From Anoxybacillus mongoliensis (lineage in GTDB: Bacteria > Bacillota > Bacilli > Bacillales > Anoxybacillaceae): a stretch of DNA of 64,000 bases. Positions 9,254 to 19,040 of this stretch are shown here, piece by piece. Position 1 is the stretch's first letter. Each line of letters begins with the position of its first letter. The notes under the pieces are model-generated. The model was not told where the DNA came from. It searched no databases and worked only from the letters and a program-made list of their open reading frames with translations. The stretch is from NCBI RefSeq assembly GCF_014201515.1, contig NZ_JACHEQ010000003.1, forward strand, positions 124,001-188,000, in the 5' to 3' direction. The position numbers and the translations under genes were made by a program.

Positions 9254-9959
9254 GTAATTGTTTTAGCTTAGCTAATGCCATCTGTGCGGCGCGTTGCTCT
9301 GCCTCTTTTTTCGAGCGTCCAACTCCAATACCGAGCTCTTCGCCATTTAACGATACGCGCGATACGAATTCTTTATTATGGGCAGGACCTTTTTCTTGTA
9401 AAATTTTATATTCTAAAACTCCGCTACCATCACGTTGCACAAGTTCTTGTAGTTGACTTTTGTAATCCATCACATGAGAAAAAGCACCTTGGCGAATTTT
9501 CGGGAACATCGTTTTCTCTAAAAATTGTACGACTGCTTCAATCCCTTGATCTAAATAAAGCGCCCCGATAAACGCTTCAAACACGTCCGCTAACAACGAC
9601 GGGCGCATGCGCCCTCCTGTTAGCTCTTCTCCTTTTCCGAGCAAGACGAGATCGCCAAACGATAGCGCATGAGCGAACGTAACGAGCGACGGTTCGCAAA
9701 CAATCGCTGCGCGCAGTTTCGTTAGTTCCCCTTCGCTCATTTGTGGAAACTGTTCAAATAAATATTGAGAAACAGTCAATTCAAGAACAGCATCCCCTAA
9801 AAATTCAAGGCGCTCATTATCTTCATGTAGCCGCTTCCGATGCTCATTCACATATGATGAATGGGTAAATGCTTGAATAAGCAATTTTTCATTGCGAAAA
9901 AAAATGCCGATTTGCTCTTGAAACTGTTTAAATTTCACGTACGGTCGTTGCTTCGACAT
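9243..9959 (-). CDS. rnc: Ribonuclease III
   Basis: RNase III cleaves double-stranded RNA, including rRNA precursors and the small cytoplasmic RNA precursor. The 238-residue protein has the catalytic signature [18 protein letters not shown] (about residues 43-60), a second acidic site in [18 protein letters not shown] (about 121-138) and a C-terminal double-stranded-RNA-binding domain (about 160-235; [27 protein letters not shown]). Length is normal. The order acpP-rnc-smc-ftsY matches B. subtilis. A terminator stands between acpP and rnc, so some independent or read-through expression must occur. Confidence 0.98.
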   Translation of the reverse strand: MSKQRPYVKFKQFQEQIGIFFRNEKLLIQAFTHSSYVNEHRKRLHEDNERLEFLGDAVLELTVSQYLFEQFPQMSEGELTKLRAAIVCEPSLVTFAHALSFGDLVLLGKGEELTGGRMRPSLLADVFEAFIGALYLDQGIEAVVQFLEKTMFPKIRQGAFSHVMDYKSQLQELVQRDGSGVLEYKILQEKGPAHNKEFVSRVSLNGEELGIGVGRSKKEAEQRAAQMALAKLKQLQQG

Positions 9960-9998
9960 GCATATGAACCCCCAACTATAAACGTAAAAAGCATAGAA

Positions 9999-10021
9999 AG
10001 CCCCGCTTACAAAACGGGACT
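9999..10021 (-). terminator. Terminator after acpP
   Basis: A 7-bp stem (9999-10005 with 10015-10021, one G-U pair) with a 9-nt loop, followed on the minus strand by TTTCTA. It is downstream of the acpP stop codon and would reduce transcription into rnc. Confidence 0.65.
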
Positions 10022-10028
10022 TTTCTTA

Positions 10029-10265
10029 TTATGATAGACGGCTTTTTATGTAGTTTACTGCGTCACCGACAGTAACAATTTTCTCCGCCTCTTCATCTGA
10101 AATTTCCATATCAAATTCATCTTCTAATTCCATAACAAGCTCAACGACATCAAGCGAATCTGCTCCTAAATCTTCTTTGAATGAAGATTCAAGCGTTACT
10201 TGTGACTCCTCAACACCAAGGCGATCAACAATAATTTTCGTTACACGCTCTAACACATCTGCCAT
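10029..10265 (-). CDS. acpP: Acyl carrier protein
   Basis: ACP carries growing acyl chains on a phosphopantetheine arm. The 78-residue acidic protein has the attachment motif [14 protein letters not shown] with the serine at about residue 37, and the usual [18 protein letters not shown] start. The frame is open three codons further (GTG at 10274), but that GTG is part of the ribosome-binding site GGGGAGGTG; the ATG at 10265 has correct spacing. It follows fabG by 58 bases with a possible promoter of its own, and a terminator follows it, consistent with the very high expression ACP needs. Confidence 0.98.
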   Translation of the reverse strand: MADVLERVTKIIVDRLGVEESQVTLESSFKEDLGADSLDVVELVMELEDEFDMEISDEEAEKIVTVGDAVNYIKSRLS

Positions 10266-10297
10266 TTTATTCACCTCCCCTCAAGTCATTATACTGA

Positions 10298-10306
10298 ATT
10301 ATATCA
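10298..10306 (-). promoter_or_regulatory. Possible extended -10 promoter for acpP
   Basis: TGATATAAT on the minus strand is a perfect extended -10 element, located about 33 bases upstream of the acpP start. No convincing -35 hexamer is seen. A second TATAAT lies about ten bases downstream. Confidence 0.4.
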
Positions 10307-10323
10307 GAAAATAAAACGAATTT

Positions 10324-11061
10324 TTACATGACCATGCCGCCATCAACATGAATCGTTTGCCCTGTCATATAGCTTGCCCCATCTGAGACGAGAAACGCTA
10401 CAACATGCGCAATATCTTGTGGATTTCCAAAGCGAGCGAGCGGAATTTGTTGCAGCATCGCTTGGCGCACATCCTCGCTTAGTTGATCGGTCATATCTGT
10501 CGTAATAAATCCAGGCGCAACAGCGTTGACCGTAATGTTTCGACTCGCTAGTTCTTTTGCTGCTGTTTTTGTTAGCCCGATGACACCTGCTTTCGCAGCA
10601 ACATAGTTTGCTTGCCCTGGATTACCGCTTACGCCGACAATGGACGCTACGTTCACGATTCGACCGTATCGTTGTTTCATCATCGGACGTGTCACCGCCT
10701 TCGTGCATAAAAAGACACCTTTTAAGTTCGTATTGATGACCGCATCCCATTCTTCTTCTTTCATGCGCATAAGCAAGTTGTCGCGCGTAATGCCTGCATT
10801 GTTAACTAAAATATCGACGCGCCCCCAACGCTCAAGCACTTCTTTCACCATGCGCTCGACCGCTTCGCTGTTTGCGACATCTGCCTGTACAGCGAACGCT
10901 TCGCCACCATGCTCGACAATTTGAGCGACAACTTCATTTGCTTTCGTTTCACTTCCCGCATAATTGACCGCTACTTTTGCACCAAGACGAGCGAGATGCA
11001 AAGCAATTTCGCGCCCAATGCCACGTGACGCTCCTGTCACAATCGCTACTTTTCCTTCCAT
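10324..11061 (-). CDS. fabG: 3-oxoacyl-[acyl-carrier-protein] reductase
   Basis: FabG is the NADPH-dependent reductase of the fatty-acid elongation cycle. The 245-residue short-chain dehydrogenase has the cofactor motif TGASRGIG at residues 9-16, NNAG near 87, the catalytic serine in NVASIVG and the YVAAKAG Tyr-Lys motif near 151-155, and the C-terminal [14 protein letters not shown]. It is separated from fabD by two bases and belongs to the fapR-plsX-fabD-fabG operon controlled by FapR. Confidence 0.98.
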   Translation of the reverse strand: MEGKVAIVTGASRGIGREIALHLARLGAKVAVNYAGSETKANEVVAQIVEHGGEAFAVQADVANSEAVERMVKEVLERWGRVDILVNNAGITRDNLLMRMKEEEWDAVINTNLKGVFLCTKAVTRPMMKQRYGRIVNVASIVGVSGNPGQANYVAAKAGVIGLTKTAAKELASRNITVNAVAPGFITTDMTDQLSEDVRQAMLQQIPLARFGNPQDIAHVVAFLVSDGASYMTGQTIHVDGGMVM

Positions 11062-11063
11062 CT

Positions 11064-12005
11064 TTATTCCCCTTTCACCGCAGCCACCGTCGCTATAAAC
11101 GAAGCTTCATCAAAAATCGAATAGACGTTGACATGACGGTTTATTTTTTTCACAAGACCGCTTAATACTTTTCCAGGACCGATTTCAATAAACGTATCTA
11201 CACCTAAATCAATCATCGTTTGTATAGATTGCTCCCAACGAACAGGCGAATACAATTGTTCAACGAGACGATGTTTGATTTCCGTCGGATCTGTCATCGG
11301 CTCAGCCGTCACGTTCGAAATGACAGGCACTTTACTTAGTTGAAACGACAATGTGTTAAGCACAGCTGAAAACTGTTCTGCTGCTGGCTTCATTAAAACG
11401 GAATGAAACGGCCCGCTTACTTCAAGCGGAATGACCCGCTTCGCCCCTTTTTCTTTTGCAAGTTGCGATGCTCGCTCGACCGCTTCTTTTGCCCCTGAAA
11501 TGACAATTTGTCCCGGACAGTTTAAGTTTGCTAATTGAACAGGTGATGATTCCGTTGATGCTTCATCGACAACTTGTTGCAATAACGCTTCATCCATACC
11601 AAGCACCGCAGCCATCGTTCCTTGTCCTGACGGCACTGCCTTTTCCATCAATTCTCCGCGCTTGCGTACCGCATATACGGCGTCGGAAAACGACAGCACA
11701 GATGCCGCAACGAGCGCACTATATTCTCCGAGACTATGTCCTGCGACATAATGTGGAGCAATCCCTGCTTCTTTTACTTTTTGCAAAAATGCGATGCTTG
11801 TCGTTAATAATGCCGGTTGGGCATTTTCAGTTTTTGTTAATATGTCTTGTGGACCTTCAAAAATGAGCTGTGACAAAGAAATTTGCAATCGTTCATCCGC
11901 TTGGCGAAAAACAGCAGCTACTGCTTCATCTTTTTCCGCCCATTCTTTCCCCATGCCGACCGTTTGTGAACCTTGTCCTGGAAAAATAAATGCGATTTTC
12001 CCCAT
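11064..12005 (-). CDS. fabD: Malonyl-CoA:ACP transacylase
   Basis: FabD moves malonyl groups from CoA to ACP. The 313-residue protein begins [19 protein letters not shown], has the nucleophile elbow [11 protein letters not shown] (serine near residue 88) and the catalytic histidine region SGPFHSVLM near 198. Two adjacent ATG codons are possible (12008 and 12005); the second is better spaced from AGAGGTG. It lies eleven bases downstream of plsX within the FapR-regulated operon. Confidence 0.97.
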   Translation of the reverse strand: MGKIAFIFPGQGSQTVGMGKEWAEKDEAVAAVFRQADERLQISLSQLIFEGPQDILTKTENAQPALLTTSIAFLQKVKEAGIAPHYVAGHSLGEYSALVAASVLSFSDAVYAVRKRGELMEKAVPSGQGTMAAVLGMDEALLQQVVDEASTESSPVQLANLNCPGQIVISGAKEAVERASQLAKEKGAKRVIPLEVSGPFHSVLMKPAAEQFSAVLNTLSFQLSKVPVISNVTAEPMTDPTEIKHRLVEQLYSPVRWEQSIQTMIDLGVDTFIEIGPGKVLSGLVKKINRHVNVYSIFDEASFIATVAAVKGE

Positions 12006-12016
12006 CATGCCACCTC

Positions 12017-13006
12017 TTATTGTTTTATTTCAGCTACGGATTGTTTCACCGTTTGTACAACGTCATTGGCAACCATTTCGCGCGCTTGGCGCACCGCATG
12101 AAAAATAGCGTGAGCATCGGATGAGCCATGTGCTTTAATGACTGGTGCTCGTAAACCGAACAGTGCTGCACCACCATATTCTGCATAATCCATTTTTTTC
12201 TTCAATTGCATAAGCCGTGGTTTCAATGCAAGCGCCGCCATTTTGCTAACGACATTGCTTGTCAATGCTGATTTTAACATTGAGAAAACAGCGATTGCCG
12301 TTCCTTCGATCGTTTTTAGCGCGACGTTGCCGGTAAACCCGTCAGTAACAACGACATCCGCTACTCCTTCTAATAAATCGCGCGCTTCCACGTTTCCGAC
12401 AAAGTTTAACGATGTATCTTGTATAAGCTGAAACGCTTTTTTTGCTAATTCATTTCCTTTTTGATCCTCTGTTCCAACGTTTAATAAACCGATGCGTGGG
12501 CGACTAATGCCACGTACTTTTTCAGCGTATGCCGCACCCATGAGCGCATATTGCAATAAATGTTCTGGACGAGCATCAACGTTTGCTCCAACATCTAACA
12601 ATACAAATCCTTTTCCATCAATCGTTGGCAGCGTCGGCGCAAGCGCAGGACGATCAATGCCGTCGATGCGCCCGACGATAAACAGCCCTGCAGCCATTAA
12701 AGCGCCCGTATTTCCTGCAGAAATGCACGCATCTGCACGTCCTTCACTTACTTCGTTTGCCATTAATACCATGGACGCCTCTTTTTTACGGCGAACAGCA
12801 CGGACAGGCTCATCTGTTGCTTCAATCACTTGTTCAGTATGAATAATGGATAATCGTTCATCATTTGTTATGTACGGGCGAATGAGGGTTTCATTTCCAA
12901 CAAGCGTAATTTCGATATCTTGAAAATGCTCAATCGCCTTTTGTGCACCGATCACGACTTCTTTCGGTGCGTGATCGCCTCCCATGGCATCGATCGCGAT
13001 TTTCAT
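12017..13006 (-). CDS. plsX: Phosphate acyltransferase PlsX
   Basis: PlsX converts acyl-ACP to acyl-phosphate for phospholipid synthesis with PlsY. The 329-residue protein has the family hallmarks [18 protein letters not shown] at the N-terminus, [15 protein letters not shown] near 95, LLDVGANVD near 138 and [17 protein letters not shown] near 225. It overlaps fapR by four bases (ATGA), a typical translational coupling, and sits in the same order as in B. subtilis (fapR-plsX-fabD-fabG-acpA). Confidence 0.98.
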   Translation of the reverse strand: MKIAIDAMGGDHAPKEVVIGAQKAIEHFQDIEITLVGNETLIRPYITNDERLSIIHTEQVIEATDEPVRAVRRKKEASMVLMANEVSEGRADACISAGNTGALMAAGLFIVGRIDGIDRPALAPTLPTIDGKGFVLLDVGANVDARPEHLLQYALMGAAYAEKVRGISRPRIGLLNVGTEDQKGNELAKKAFQLIQDTSLNFVGNVEARDLLEGVADVVVTDGFTGNVALKTIEGTAIAVFSMLKSALTSNVVSKMAALALKPRLMQLKKKMDYAEYGGAALFGLRAPVIKAHGSSDAHAIFHAVRQAREMVANDVVQTVKQSVAEIKQ

Positions 13007-13587
13007 CTTTCTTCTCCGTCCTTTTTAACAACGTTTGAGCGATACATATGAAATTCTCCTTGAAAAACAAGTTCTTGTCCTACATAACTATTTACTTCGA
13101 CGACGGTGCGCCCGTTTTCGTTTAAATTTTTCACTTTCGCTTTGGCGACGACGCGCTCGCCTTCTTTGACAGGGCGCATAAAACGAATGTTTGCCTTTGC
13201 CGTTAATGCGAGTTCATCGTTAATAACTGCTACAGCGAGCGAATTGGCTTGGGCAAATAAATGATGCCCTCGTGCAATTTGATTACGTTTAAACACATGT
13301 TCTTGTTTGACATCAAAAATCGAAATCGCACTTTCATCTAATTGCATATCAATAATTTCCCCGATGACTTCTTCAATAGGCAACGACTTCACTTCGTCAG
13401 CGAATGTGCGCTCAGCAACATGTTTAATGCGCTCGCGCAACTCCGGAATCGATAGTTCTAGGCGATCGAGGCGGATCGTTTGAATGCTGACTGAAAATTT
13501 TTCGGCAAGCTGTTCGTCCGTAATAAAAGGATTTTCTTCAATCGTTGCTTGCAGTAATCGTTGCCGTTCTCGTTTATTTCTTCTCAT
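13003..13587 (-). CDS. fapR: Fatty acid and phospholipid biosynthesis repressor FapR
   Basis: FapR represses lipid-synthesis genes and is released from DNA by malonyl-CoA. The 194-residue product has an N-terminal DeoR-like helix-turn-helix ([21 protein letters not shown], about residues 20-42) and a C-terminal hot-dog effector domain ([41 protein letters not shown]). The open frame extends 24 codons further, but this would include the operator; MRRNKRERQ at 13587 matches homologues and follows GGTGG. A FapR-type operator and a near-consensus promoter lie upstream, implying autoregulation. Confidence 0.97.
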   Translation of the reverse strand: MRRNKRERQRLLQATIEENPFITDEQLAEKFSVSIQTIRLDRLELSIPELRERIKHVAERTFADEVKSLPIEEVIGEIIDMQLDESAISIFDVKQEHVFKRNQIARGHHLFAQANSLAVAVINDELALTAKANIRFMRPVKEGERVVAKAKVKNLNENGRTVVEVNSYVGQELVFQGEFHMYRSNVVKKDGEER

Positions 13588-13605
13588 GTTCGATCCACCA
13601 TCCGA

Positions 13606-13624
13606 ATTATTACTAGGTACTAAT
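13606..13624 (-). promoter_or_regulatory. FapR operator
   Basis: On the minus strand the sequence ATTAGTACCTAGTAATAAT is an imperfect palindrome (half sites TTAGTA/TAATAA) closely matching the known FapR box. It starts four bases downstream of the -10 hexamer, overlapping the presumed transcription start and early leader, so bound FapR would block initiation. Confidence 0.85.
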
Positions 13625-13627
13625 AGT

Positions 13628-13656
13628 AGTATATAACACCCAAAGTGACATTTCAA
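13628..13656 (-). promoter_or_regulatory. Sigma-A promoter of the fapR operon
   Basis: TTGAAA (13656-13651) and TATACT (13633-13628) with an exact 17-nt spacer on the minus strand, immediately followed by the FapR operator. Confidence 0.85.
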
Positions 13657-13662
13657 CAACTT

Positions 13663-15720
13663 TTAATCTAATTTTTCGCCGTTTAAAACGCCCGATTGTT
13701 GTAAATGTTCACGAAGTAGCGCATATGTTTCATCGCGCCAAAACGAAGGCGAAGCAATGAGGCGCGCCGCATCTTGTCGCGCCACTTCTAAAATGCGATA
13801 GTCGTGAACAAGATCGCCAAGGCGAAACTCGGGCATGCCGCTTTGCTTCGTTCCGAAAAAGTCGCCCGGTCCACGTAGCTCTAAATCTTTTTCAGACAAT
13901 ACAAAGCCATCGTTTGTTTCTGTCATAATGCGCATTCGCTCTTTTCCGGTTTCTGATTTTGGATCGGCAACTAAAATACAGTACGACTGCGCTTGTCCAC
14001 GCCCAACGCGCCCACGCAACTGATGAAGTTGGGCAAGACCGAAACGATCAGCATCATAAATAACCATGACCGTTGCATTCGGAACGTTTACGCCGACCTC
14101 AACAACCGTTGTAGAAACTAAAATATGGATGTCGTTTGTGCTAAAAGCACGCATCACTTCTTCTTTTTCTTCTGAAGATAAACGACCGTGCATGAGTCCG
14201 ATGCGATATCGCCCTTTATAATAGTGCGTCAGCATCGCATGCACATCAATCGCGTTTTGGACATCCAGTTTTTCCGATTCTTCAATGAGCGGGCAAATGA
14301 CGTATGCTTGATGACCCGCATCGACTTGTTTAGCGATAAACTGAAAGACGCGTTCAAGCATATCGTGTTTAACCCAATACGTCGCAATTTTTTTTCTTCC
14401 TTTTGGCATTTCATCAATGACGGACACGTCCATTTCTCCAAATGCCGTAATTGCAAGCGTACGTGGAATAGGTGTCGCCGTCATAAATAATACATCAGGC
14501 GATTGTCCTTTTTCACGTAAAATACGTCGCTGTTCGACCCCGAAACGATGTTGTTCATCTGTGATGACAACCCCAAGTTTCGCAAAATTCACATCGTCTT
14601 GAATGAGCGCGTGCGTACCGACAACAACGTGAACGTCGCCTCCTGCGAGCTGTTCGAGTAGCTGTTTACGCCTTTTTCCTTTTACTGAACTCGTCAACAG
14701 CTCGACACGAATGCCCATCGGTGCAAGTAGCGAACAAAGTGATTCAGCATGTTGTTCAGCTAAAATTTCTGTCGGTACCATTAACGCTCCTTGATACCCT
14801 GATAAATACACTGCGTATAATACAATAGCAGCAACGACTGTTTTTCCCGAACCGACATCGCCTTGTAATAGGCGATTCATACGGTATGGTGATTTTAAAT
14901 CTTGCAAAATTTCACGCACAACGCGCTGTTGGGCGTTCGTTAACGGAAAAGGGAGCGACTGAATAAAAGCATGAAGCTGCTCATCGGAAAAGCGATGAGC
15001 AACGCCCGGTGACTGTTCGCGACGATATTTTTTTAACGCTTGCATTTTCAATTGAAAAAGTAAAAATTCTTCATAAACGAGACGGCGCCGCGCTTGTTTC
15101 AGTTGCTCGTGCGAAAGCGGCATATGAATGGCTCGTATTGCATCACGTTTTGATATAAGCCGATATGTTTGCAATAGCTCGTTCGGTAACGGATCGACGA
15201 TCGCATCGCTGTATTGTTGCAAAGCAAGCGCAATAAAACGCCGCATACCTTTCACCGTTACATCGCCACGCGTCGAATAAACCGGTTCGATTTCCTTTTG
15301 TTGTTTCATTTCCCCGATGTGTAACTGTTGTACCGTAATCGTTTGACGATGTTTATCCCACTTGCCTGTGATCGTTACCGTTTCGTGTAAAGCAAGCTTC
15401 TTTTTCAAATACGGTTGGTTAAAACAAACGGCGGTTACTAAAAACCGGTCAACAAGTACACGAAACGTTAAGCGTGACTTTTTTCGGCTATAATATGTGA
15501 GGACAGGCTCGCTATACACTTTGCCAACGATCGTTATTTTTTCATCGTGCTTTGCTTCTTCTAATGAACATATGCGATAATCTTCGTAACGAAAAGGGAA
15601 ATGATATAACAGTTGTTCAATTGTATGAATCCCCATCTCATGAAGCGTAGCCGCCGTCTCTTCTCCAATTCCTTTAATCGCTGTGACTGCTTGTTGTAAT
15701 ACGTCACTCACGTTTCTCAT
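13663..15720 (-). CDS. recG: ATP-dependent DNA helicase RecG
   Basis: RecG remodels stalled replication forks and Holliday junctions. The 685-residue protein has an N-terminal wedge/OB region (about 60-150; ITIVGKVYSEPVLTY), Walker A QGDVGSGKTVVAAI near 287, the DEQHRFGVEQRR box near 387, MTATPIPRTLAIT near 413, and C-terminal helicase motifs STTVVEVGVNVPNA and LHQLRGRVGRG. The start at 15720 lies inside the 3' end of sdaAA with no obvious ribosome-binding site, so translational coupling is likely; a GTG three codons later is an alternative. Confidence 0.96.
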   Translation of the reverse strand: MRNVSDVLQQAVTAIKGIGEETAATLHEMGIHTIEQLLYHFPFRYEDYRICSLEEAKHDEKITIVGKVYSEPVLTYYSRKKSRLTFRVLVDRFLVTAVCFNQPYLKKKLALHETVTITGKWDKHRQTITVQQLHIGEMKQQKEIEPVYSTRGDVTVKGMRRFIALALQQYSDAIVDPLPNELLQTYRLISKRDAIRAIHMPLSHEQLKQARRRLVYEEFLLFQLKMQALKKYRREQSPGVAHRFSDEQLHAFIQSLPFPLTNAQQRVVREILQDLKSPYRMNRLLQGDVGSGKTVVAAIVLYAVYLSGYQGALMVPTEILAEQHAESLCSLLAPMGIRVELLTSSVKGKRRKQLLEQLAGGDVHVVVGTHALIQDDVNFAKLGVVITDEQHRFGVEQRRILREKGQSPDVLFMTATPIPRTLAITAFGEMDVSVIDEMPKGRKKIATYWVKHDMLERVFQFIAKQVDAGHQAYVICPLIEESEKLDVQNAIDVHAMLTHYYKGRYRIGLMHGRLSSEEKEEVMRAFSTNDIHILVSTTVVEVGVNVPNATVMVIYDADRFGLAQLHQLRGRVGRGQAQSYCILVADPKSETGKERMRIMTETNDGFVLSEKDLELRGPGDFFGTKQSGMPEFRLGDLVHDYRILEVARQDAARLIASPSFWRDETYALLREHLQQSGVLNGEKLD

Positions 15721-16591
15721 TCGGCTTGCCGAAAATATCCGCTTCCCATTTACGAGCGGTCGGCGTCGCCGCTAACCCTCCTTGTGCTGTTTCTTTTAAC
15801 GCAACAGGCATCGTTTGACCGATGCGAAACATCGCTTCAATGACTTCATCGCACGGGATGCGACTTTGTATCCCAGCAAGCGCCATATCAGCAGCAATCA
15901 TCGCATTTGCTGCTCCGATCGCATTTCGTTTCACACATGGTACTTCCACTAACCCTGCAACGGGGTCACAGACGAGCCCAAGCATATTTTTTAAAGCGAT
16001 CGCCATCGCTTCTGCCGCTTGTCTTGGTGTACCACCAGCCATTTCGACAAGCGCCGCCGCTGCCATACCTGCTGCTGAACCGACTTCCGCTTGACAACCT
16101 CCTGCCGCCCCAGAAATCGATGCATTGTTTGCGACGACAAATCCGAACGCACCAGCTGTAAATAAAAACTCAACCATTTGTTCACGCGTCGGTTGCAGTT
16201 TTTCTTTCACTGCAAATAACGTACCTGGGACGACACCAGCCGATCCCGCTGTCGGCGTGGCACAAATCATCCCCATTGCTGCGTTCACTTCGTTCGTCGC
16301 CATCGCTTTGCTGACGGCATCTAAAATCGTTTCCCCTGATAAAAATTGACCGCGTGCAATATATTGTTGCAAGAGTGGAGCATCGCCGCCTGTTAACCCA
16401 GAATGCGAGCGAACGCCTGCTAATCCGCGTATGACGGCTTGTTCCATCACTTGTAAGTTTTTCTCCATTTGCGCAATGATATCCTCTCGACTGCGCTCAG
16501 TGACTTCCATTTCTTGACGAATCATCACTTCAGCAATTTTTATTTGTTCCCGTTCCGCTCGTTCCACAAGTTCTGCTACATTTCGAAACAT
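15704..16591 (-). CDS. sdaAA: L-serine dehydratase, alpha subunit
   Basis: With SdaAB this iron-sulfur enzyme deaminates L-serine to pyruvate. The 295-residue subunit contains the cysteines expected to bind the 4Fe-4S cluster (MICATPTAGSAG, GGCQAEVGSAAGM, GLVCDPVAGLVEVPCVKRNA) and a Gly-rich helical core. It follows sdaAB by 24 bases and overlaps the recG start by 17 bases; the two-subunit arrangement is the Gram-positive type. Length is near the B. subtilis protein. Confidence 0.96.
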   Translation of the reverse strand: MFRNVAELVERAEREQIKIAEVMIRQEMEVTERSREDIIAQMEKNLQVMEQAVIRGLAGVRSHSGLTGGDAPLLQQYIARGQFLSGETILDAVSKAMATNEVNAAMGMICATPTAGSAGVVPGTLFAVKEKLQPTREQMVEFLFTAGAFGFVVANNASISGAAGGCQAEVGSAAGMAAAALVEMAGGTPRQAAEAMAIALKNMLGLVCDPVAGLVEVPCVKRNAIGAANAMIAADMALAGIQSRIPCDEVIEAMFRIGQTMPVALKETAQGGLAATPTARKWEADIFGKPNEKRE

Positions 16592-16615
16592 CGTTATCTC
16601 CCCTTTGCGCCGCGC

Positions 16616-17278
16616 TTACTCGACAATTTTTGTTACGTCAATAATATGTGGTAGCGCTTTTAATTGTTCGACAATCGCATCGTCAATATTTTGATCGACT
16701 TCAATCGTCATTAACGCTTGTTTTCCTTTTTCCTTCCGCGAGACTTCCATATGACCGATATTAATCGCATATTTCGCTAACACGTTAGCGACCCCTGCGA
16801 TCGCTCCATAACGATCGTTATGCATAATTAGAAGGGCAGGGTGATGACCAGAAAGCTTTAGTTCGAAACCGTTTAGCTCAATAATTTCAATTTTTCCACC
16901 GCCAATCGAAATGCCGACAAGCTCGAGTTCCCCTTTTTCATCACCGAGACGAATTTTTGCGGTGTTTGGGTGAGGTGGAATCGCTTCTTCTTCATGAAAC
17001 GTGATGCGAATACCTTCTTGCTTGGCGATGTGTAGCGACGTTTTCATTCGTTCATCAAACGTATCAAAATTTAATAAACCGCCAACAATAGCAACATCTG
17101 TCCCGTGCCCTCTGTACGTCTCAGCGAATGAACCGTAAAAGAAAATATCGGCCCATGCTGGCTTTCTCCCAAATAAATTGCGCGCTACTTTGCCAATGCG
17201 TACCGCTCCTGCCGTATGCGAACTTGACGGACCGATCATAATCGGACCGATAATGTCAAATACACTGCGATATTTCAC
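16616..17278 (-). CDS. sdaAB: L-serine dehydratase, beta subunit
   Basis: The 220-residue beta subunit has the N-terminal serine dehydratase beta domain (VFDIIGPIMIGPSSSHTAGAVRIG, residues 6-29, with the GPSSSHT signature) and a C-terminal ACT domain (about 145-220; LLIMHNDRYGAIAGVANVLA) that may sense amino acids. The start is a GTG at 17278, eight bases after AAAGGGGAG. It is the first gene of sdaAB-sdaAA-recG, following a strong terminator that closes the fakA transcript. Confidence 0.96.
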   Translation of the reverse strand: MKYRSVFDIIGPIMIGPSSSHTAGAVRIGKVARNLFGRKPAWADIFFYGSFAETYRGHGTDVAIVGGLLNFDTFDERMKTSLHIAKQEGIRITFHEEEAIPPHPNTAKIRLGDEKGELELVGISIGGGKIEIIELNGFELKLSGHHPALLIMHNDRYGAIAGVANVLAKYAINIGHMEVSRKEKGKQALMTIEVDQNIDDAIVEQLKALPHIIDVTKIVE

Positions 17279-17307
17279 GTTTTGTTCTCCCCTTTGTCAT
17301 CTTCATG

Positions 17308-17335
17308 AAAAAGAAGGGGAACACTCCCCTTCTTT
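17308..17335 (-). terminator. Terminator after fakA
   Basis: An 8-bp GC-rich core stem (17313-17320 with 17325-17332, extendable by A-T pairs on both sides) with a 4-nt loop, followed by TTTTT on the minus strand. It separates yloU-fakA from sdaAB; the near-symmetrical A/T flanks mean it could also work on the plus strand. Confidence 0.85.
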
Positions 17336-17364
17336 CATCATATGTGAATGATAGCGATCTCGCT

Positions 17365-19023
17365 TTATTCAATCGCAAAAATAAATGGATATAGCGGTTG
17401 GCCACCTTGATGCGTTTCTACTTCGACATGCGGAAATTGTTGTTCAACAAATTGAACGACGTGTGCGAGTTGTTCTTCTGTCGCATCTTCTCCAAAGAGA
17501 ATCGTTAAAATCTCATCTTCCTCGCTAACCATATGTGTAAGTAACGTTTCAACGACATACGTAAGCTCTTTGTCGGATACGACAATTTTTCCATCGGCAA
17601 TTCCCATATAATCGTCTTTTTCGATTTCGACACCATCAATATTTGTATCGCGTACAGCAAACGTCACTTGTCCTGTTTTTACGCGAGCAAGCGCCTCCGT
17701 CATCGCTTTCTCATTGTCTTCTTTTGTCGCAGAAGGGTTAAAGGAAAGCAGAGCAGTCATGCCTTGTGGTACTGTTTTTGATGGAATGACGACCACATCA
17801 CATGAAGCGACAGAAGCAGCTTGTTGAGCTGCTAAAATAATATTTTTATTGTTTGGCAAAACAAATACCGTTTGGGCATTTACTTCCTCAATTGCCTTCA
17901 CGATGTCTTCTGTGCTTGGATTCATCGTTTGTCCACCTTCGATGACCGCATGAGCACCGATGCTTGTAAATAATTGGGCAATGCCATCCCCCATCGCCAC
18001 CGCAACGATGCCGTATGGGATGCGCTCTTGTTTTTTCGGCGGCTGCATCTCTTGGTGAACGATATTTGCATGCTGTTCACGCATGTTTTCGATTTTAATG
18101 TTAATTAAACTCCCGTAGCGTTGTGCGTATGTGAGCACTTCACCTGGTTGCTCCGCATGAATGTGCACTTTCACTAATTCGTCATCTGCAATGACAAGGA
18201 GCGAATCACCGAAGCGGCTTAAATCTTGACGAAATGCATCTTCATGGAACGGATGTTTCGCCACTTTATCTTGCTCAAATTTCACCATAAATTCTGTACA
18301 ATATCCAAATTCGATGTCATCTGCACTCAGATGGCTTTGAACGTTGCGATGATGTTCTGTGCGGACGAGCTGTTCCATTGACAACGCTTCTGTTTCTGCA
18401 ATCGTTTCACCTTTTAAAGCAGCTAAAAATCCTTCATATACAAATACGAGGCCTTGTCCACCGCTGTCAACGACACCTACTTCTTTTAAGACAGGAAGCA
18501 AATCAGGCGTCCGCTTCAGCGATGCTTTTGCTTCTTTCAGCACTTCCGTCATCACAACGACGATATCCGTTTCTTTTTTCGCCACAGCTACTGCGCGCTT
18601 TGCTGCGTCTTTTGCAACCGTTAAAATTGTTCCTTCAACCGGCTTCATCACCGCTTTATATGCCGTTTGTACGCCCGCTTCAAGCGCTGCCGCAAACTCT
18701 TTGCTGTTAATTTCGCTTTTTTGTTCAATTGCTTTCGCAAATCCACGGAATAATTGTGATAAAATGACGCCTGAATTTCCGCGCGCGCCCATTAACAACC
18801 CTTTCGCTAGCGCACTTGCCACTTTTCCGATATGGTCAGATACGTGATTTTTTACTTCTTTCGCACCAGATGTCATCGACAAATTCATATTCGTTCCTGT
18901 ATCCCCATCTGGAACGGGAAACACGTTTAATGCATCTACTGTTTTTGCATTGTTCGCTAAATGTGTCGCGCCTTGCAACACCATTTGTGCAAAGCGTTTC
19001 CCATCTAATGTTGTCATTGTCAC
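17365..19023 (-). CDS. fakA: Fatty acid kinase catalytic subunit FakA (YloV)
   Basis: FakA phosphorylates exogenous fatty acids delivered by a DegV-family FakB protein, feeding acyl-phosphate into PlsY-dependent phospholipid synthesis. The 552-residue protein has an N-terminal DhaL-like ATP-binding domain (FPVPDGDTGTNMNLSMTSG near 31-49, KGLLMGARGNSGVILSQLFRG near 73-93, VGVVDSGGQGLVF near 181) and a C-terminal FakA domain (about 310-552; GIVAVAMGDGI, VLPNNKNIILAA, LFGEDATEEQ). The GTG at 19023 is eight bases after GAGGAGGA. It follows the Asp23 gene yloU by 17 bases, as in many Firmicutes. Confidence 0.95.
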   Translation of the reverse strand: MTMTTLDGKRFAQMVLQGATHLANNAKTVDALNVFPVPDGDTGTNMNLSMTSGAKEVKNHVSDHIGKVASALAKGLLMGARGNSGVILSQLFRGFAKAIEQKSEINSKEFAAALEAGVQTAYKAVMKPVEGTILTVAKDAAKRAVAVAKKETDIVVVMTEVLKEAKASLKRTPDLLPVLKEVGVVDSGGQGLVFVYEGFLAALKGETIAETEALSMEQLVRTEHHRNVQSHLSADDIEFGYCTEFMVKFEQDKVAKHPFHEDAFRQDLSRFGDSLLVIADDELVKVHIHAEQPGEVLTYAQRYGSLINIKIENMREQHANIVHQEMQPPKKQERIPYGIVAVAMGDGIAQLFTSIGAHAVIEGGQTMNPSTEDIVKAIEEVNAQTVFVLPNNKNIILAAQQAASVASCDVVVIPSKTVPQGMTALLSFNPSATKEDNEKAMTEALARVKTGQVTFAVRDTNIDGVEIEKDDYMGIADGKIVVSDKELTYVVETLLTHMVSEEDEILTILFGEDATEEQLAHVVQFVEQQFPHVEVETHQGGQPLYPFIFAIE

Positions 19024-19040
19024 CGACTAGTTCCTCCTCA

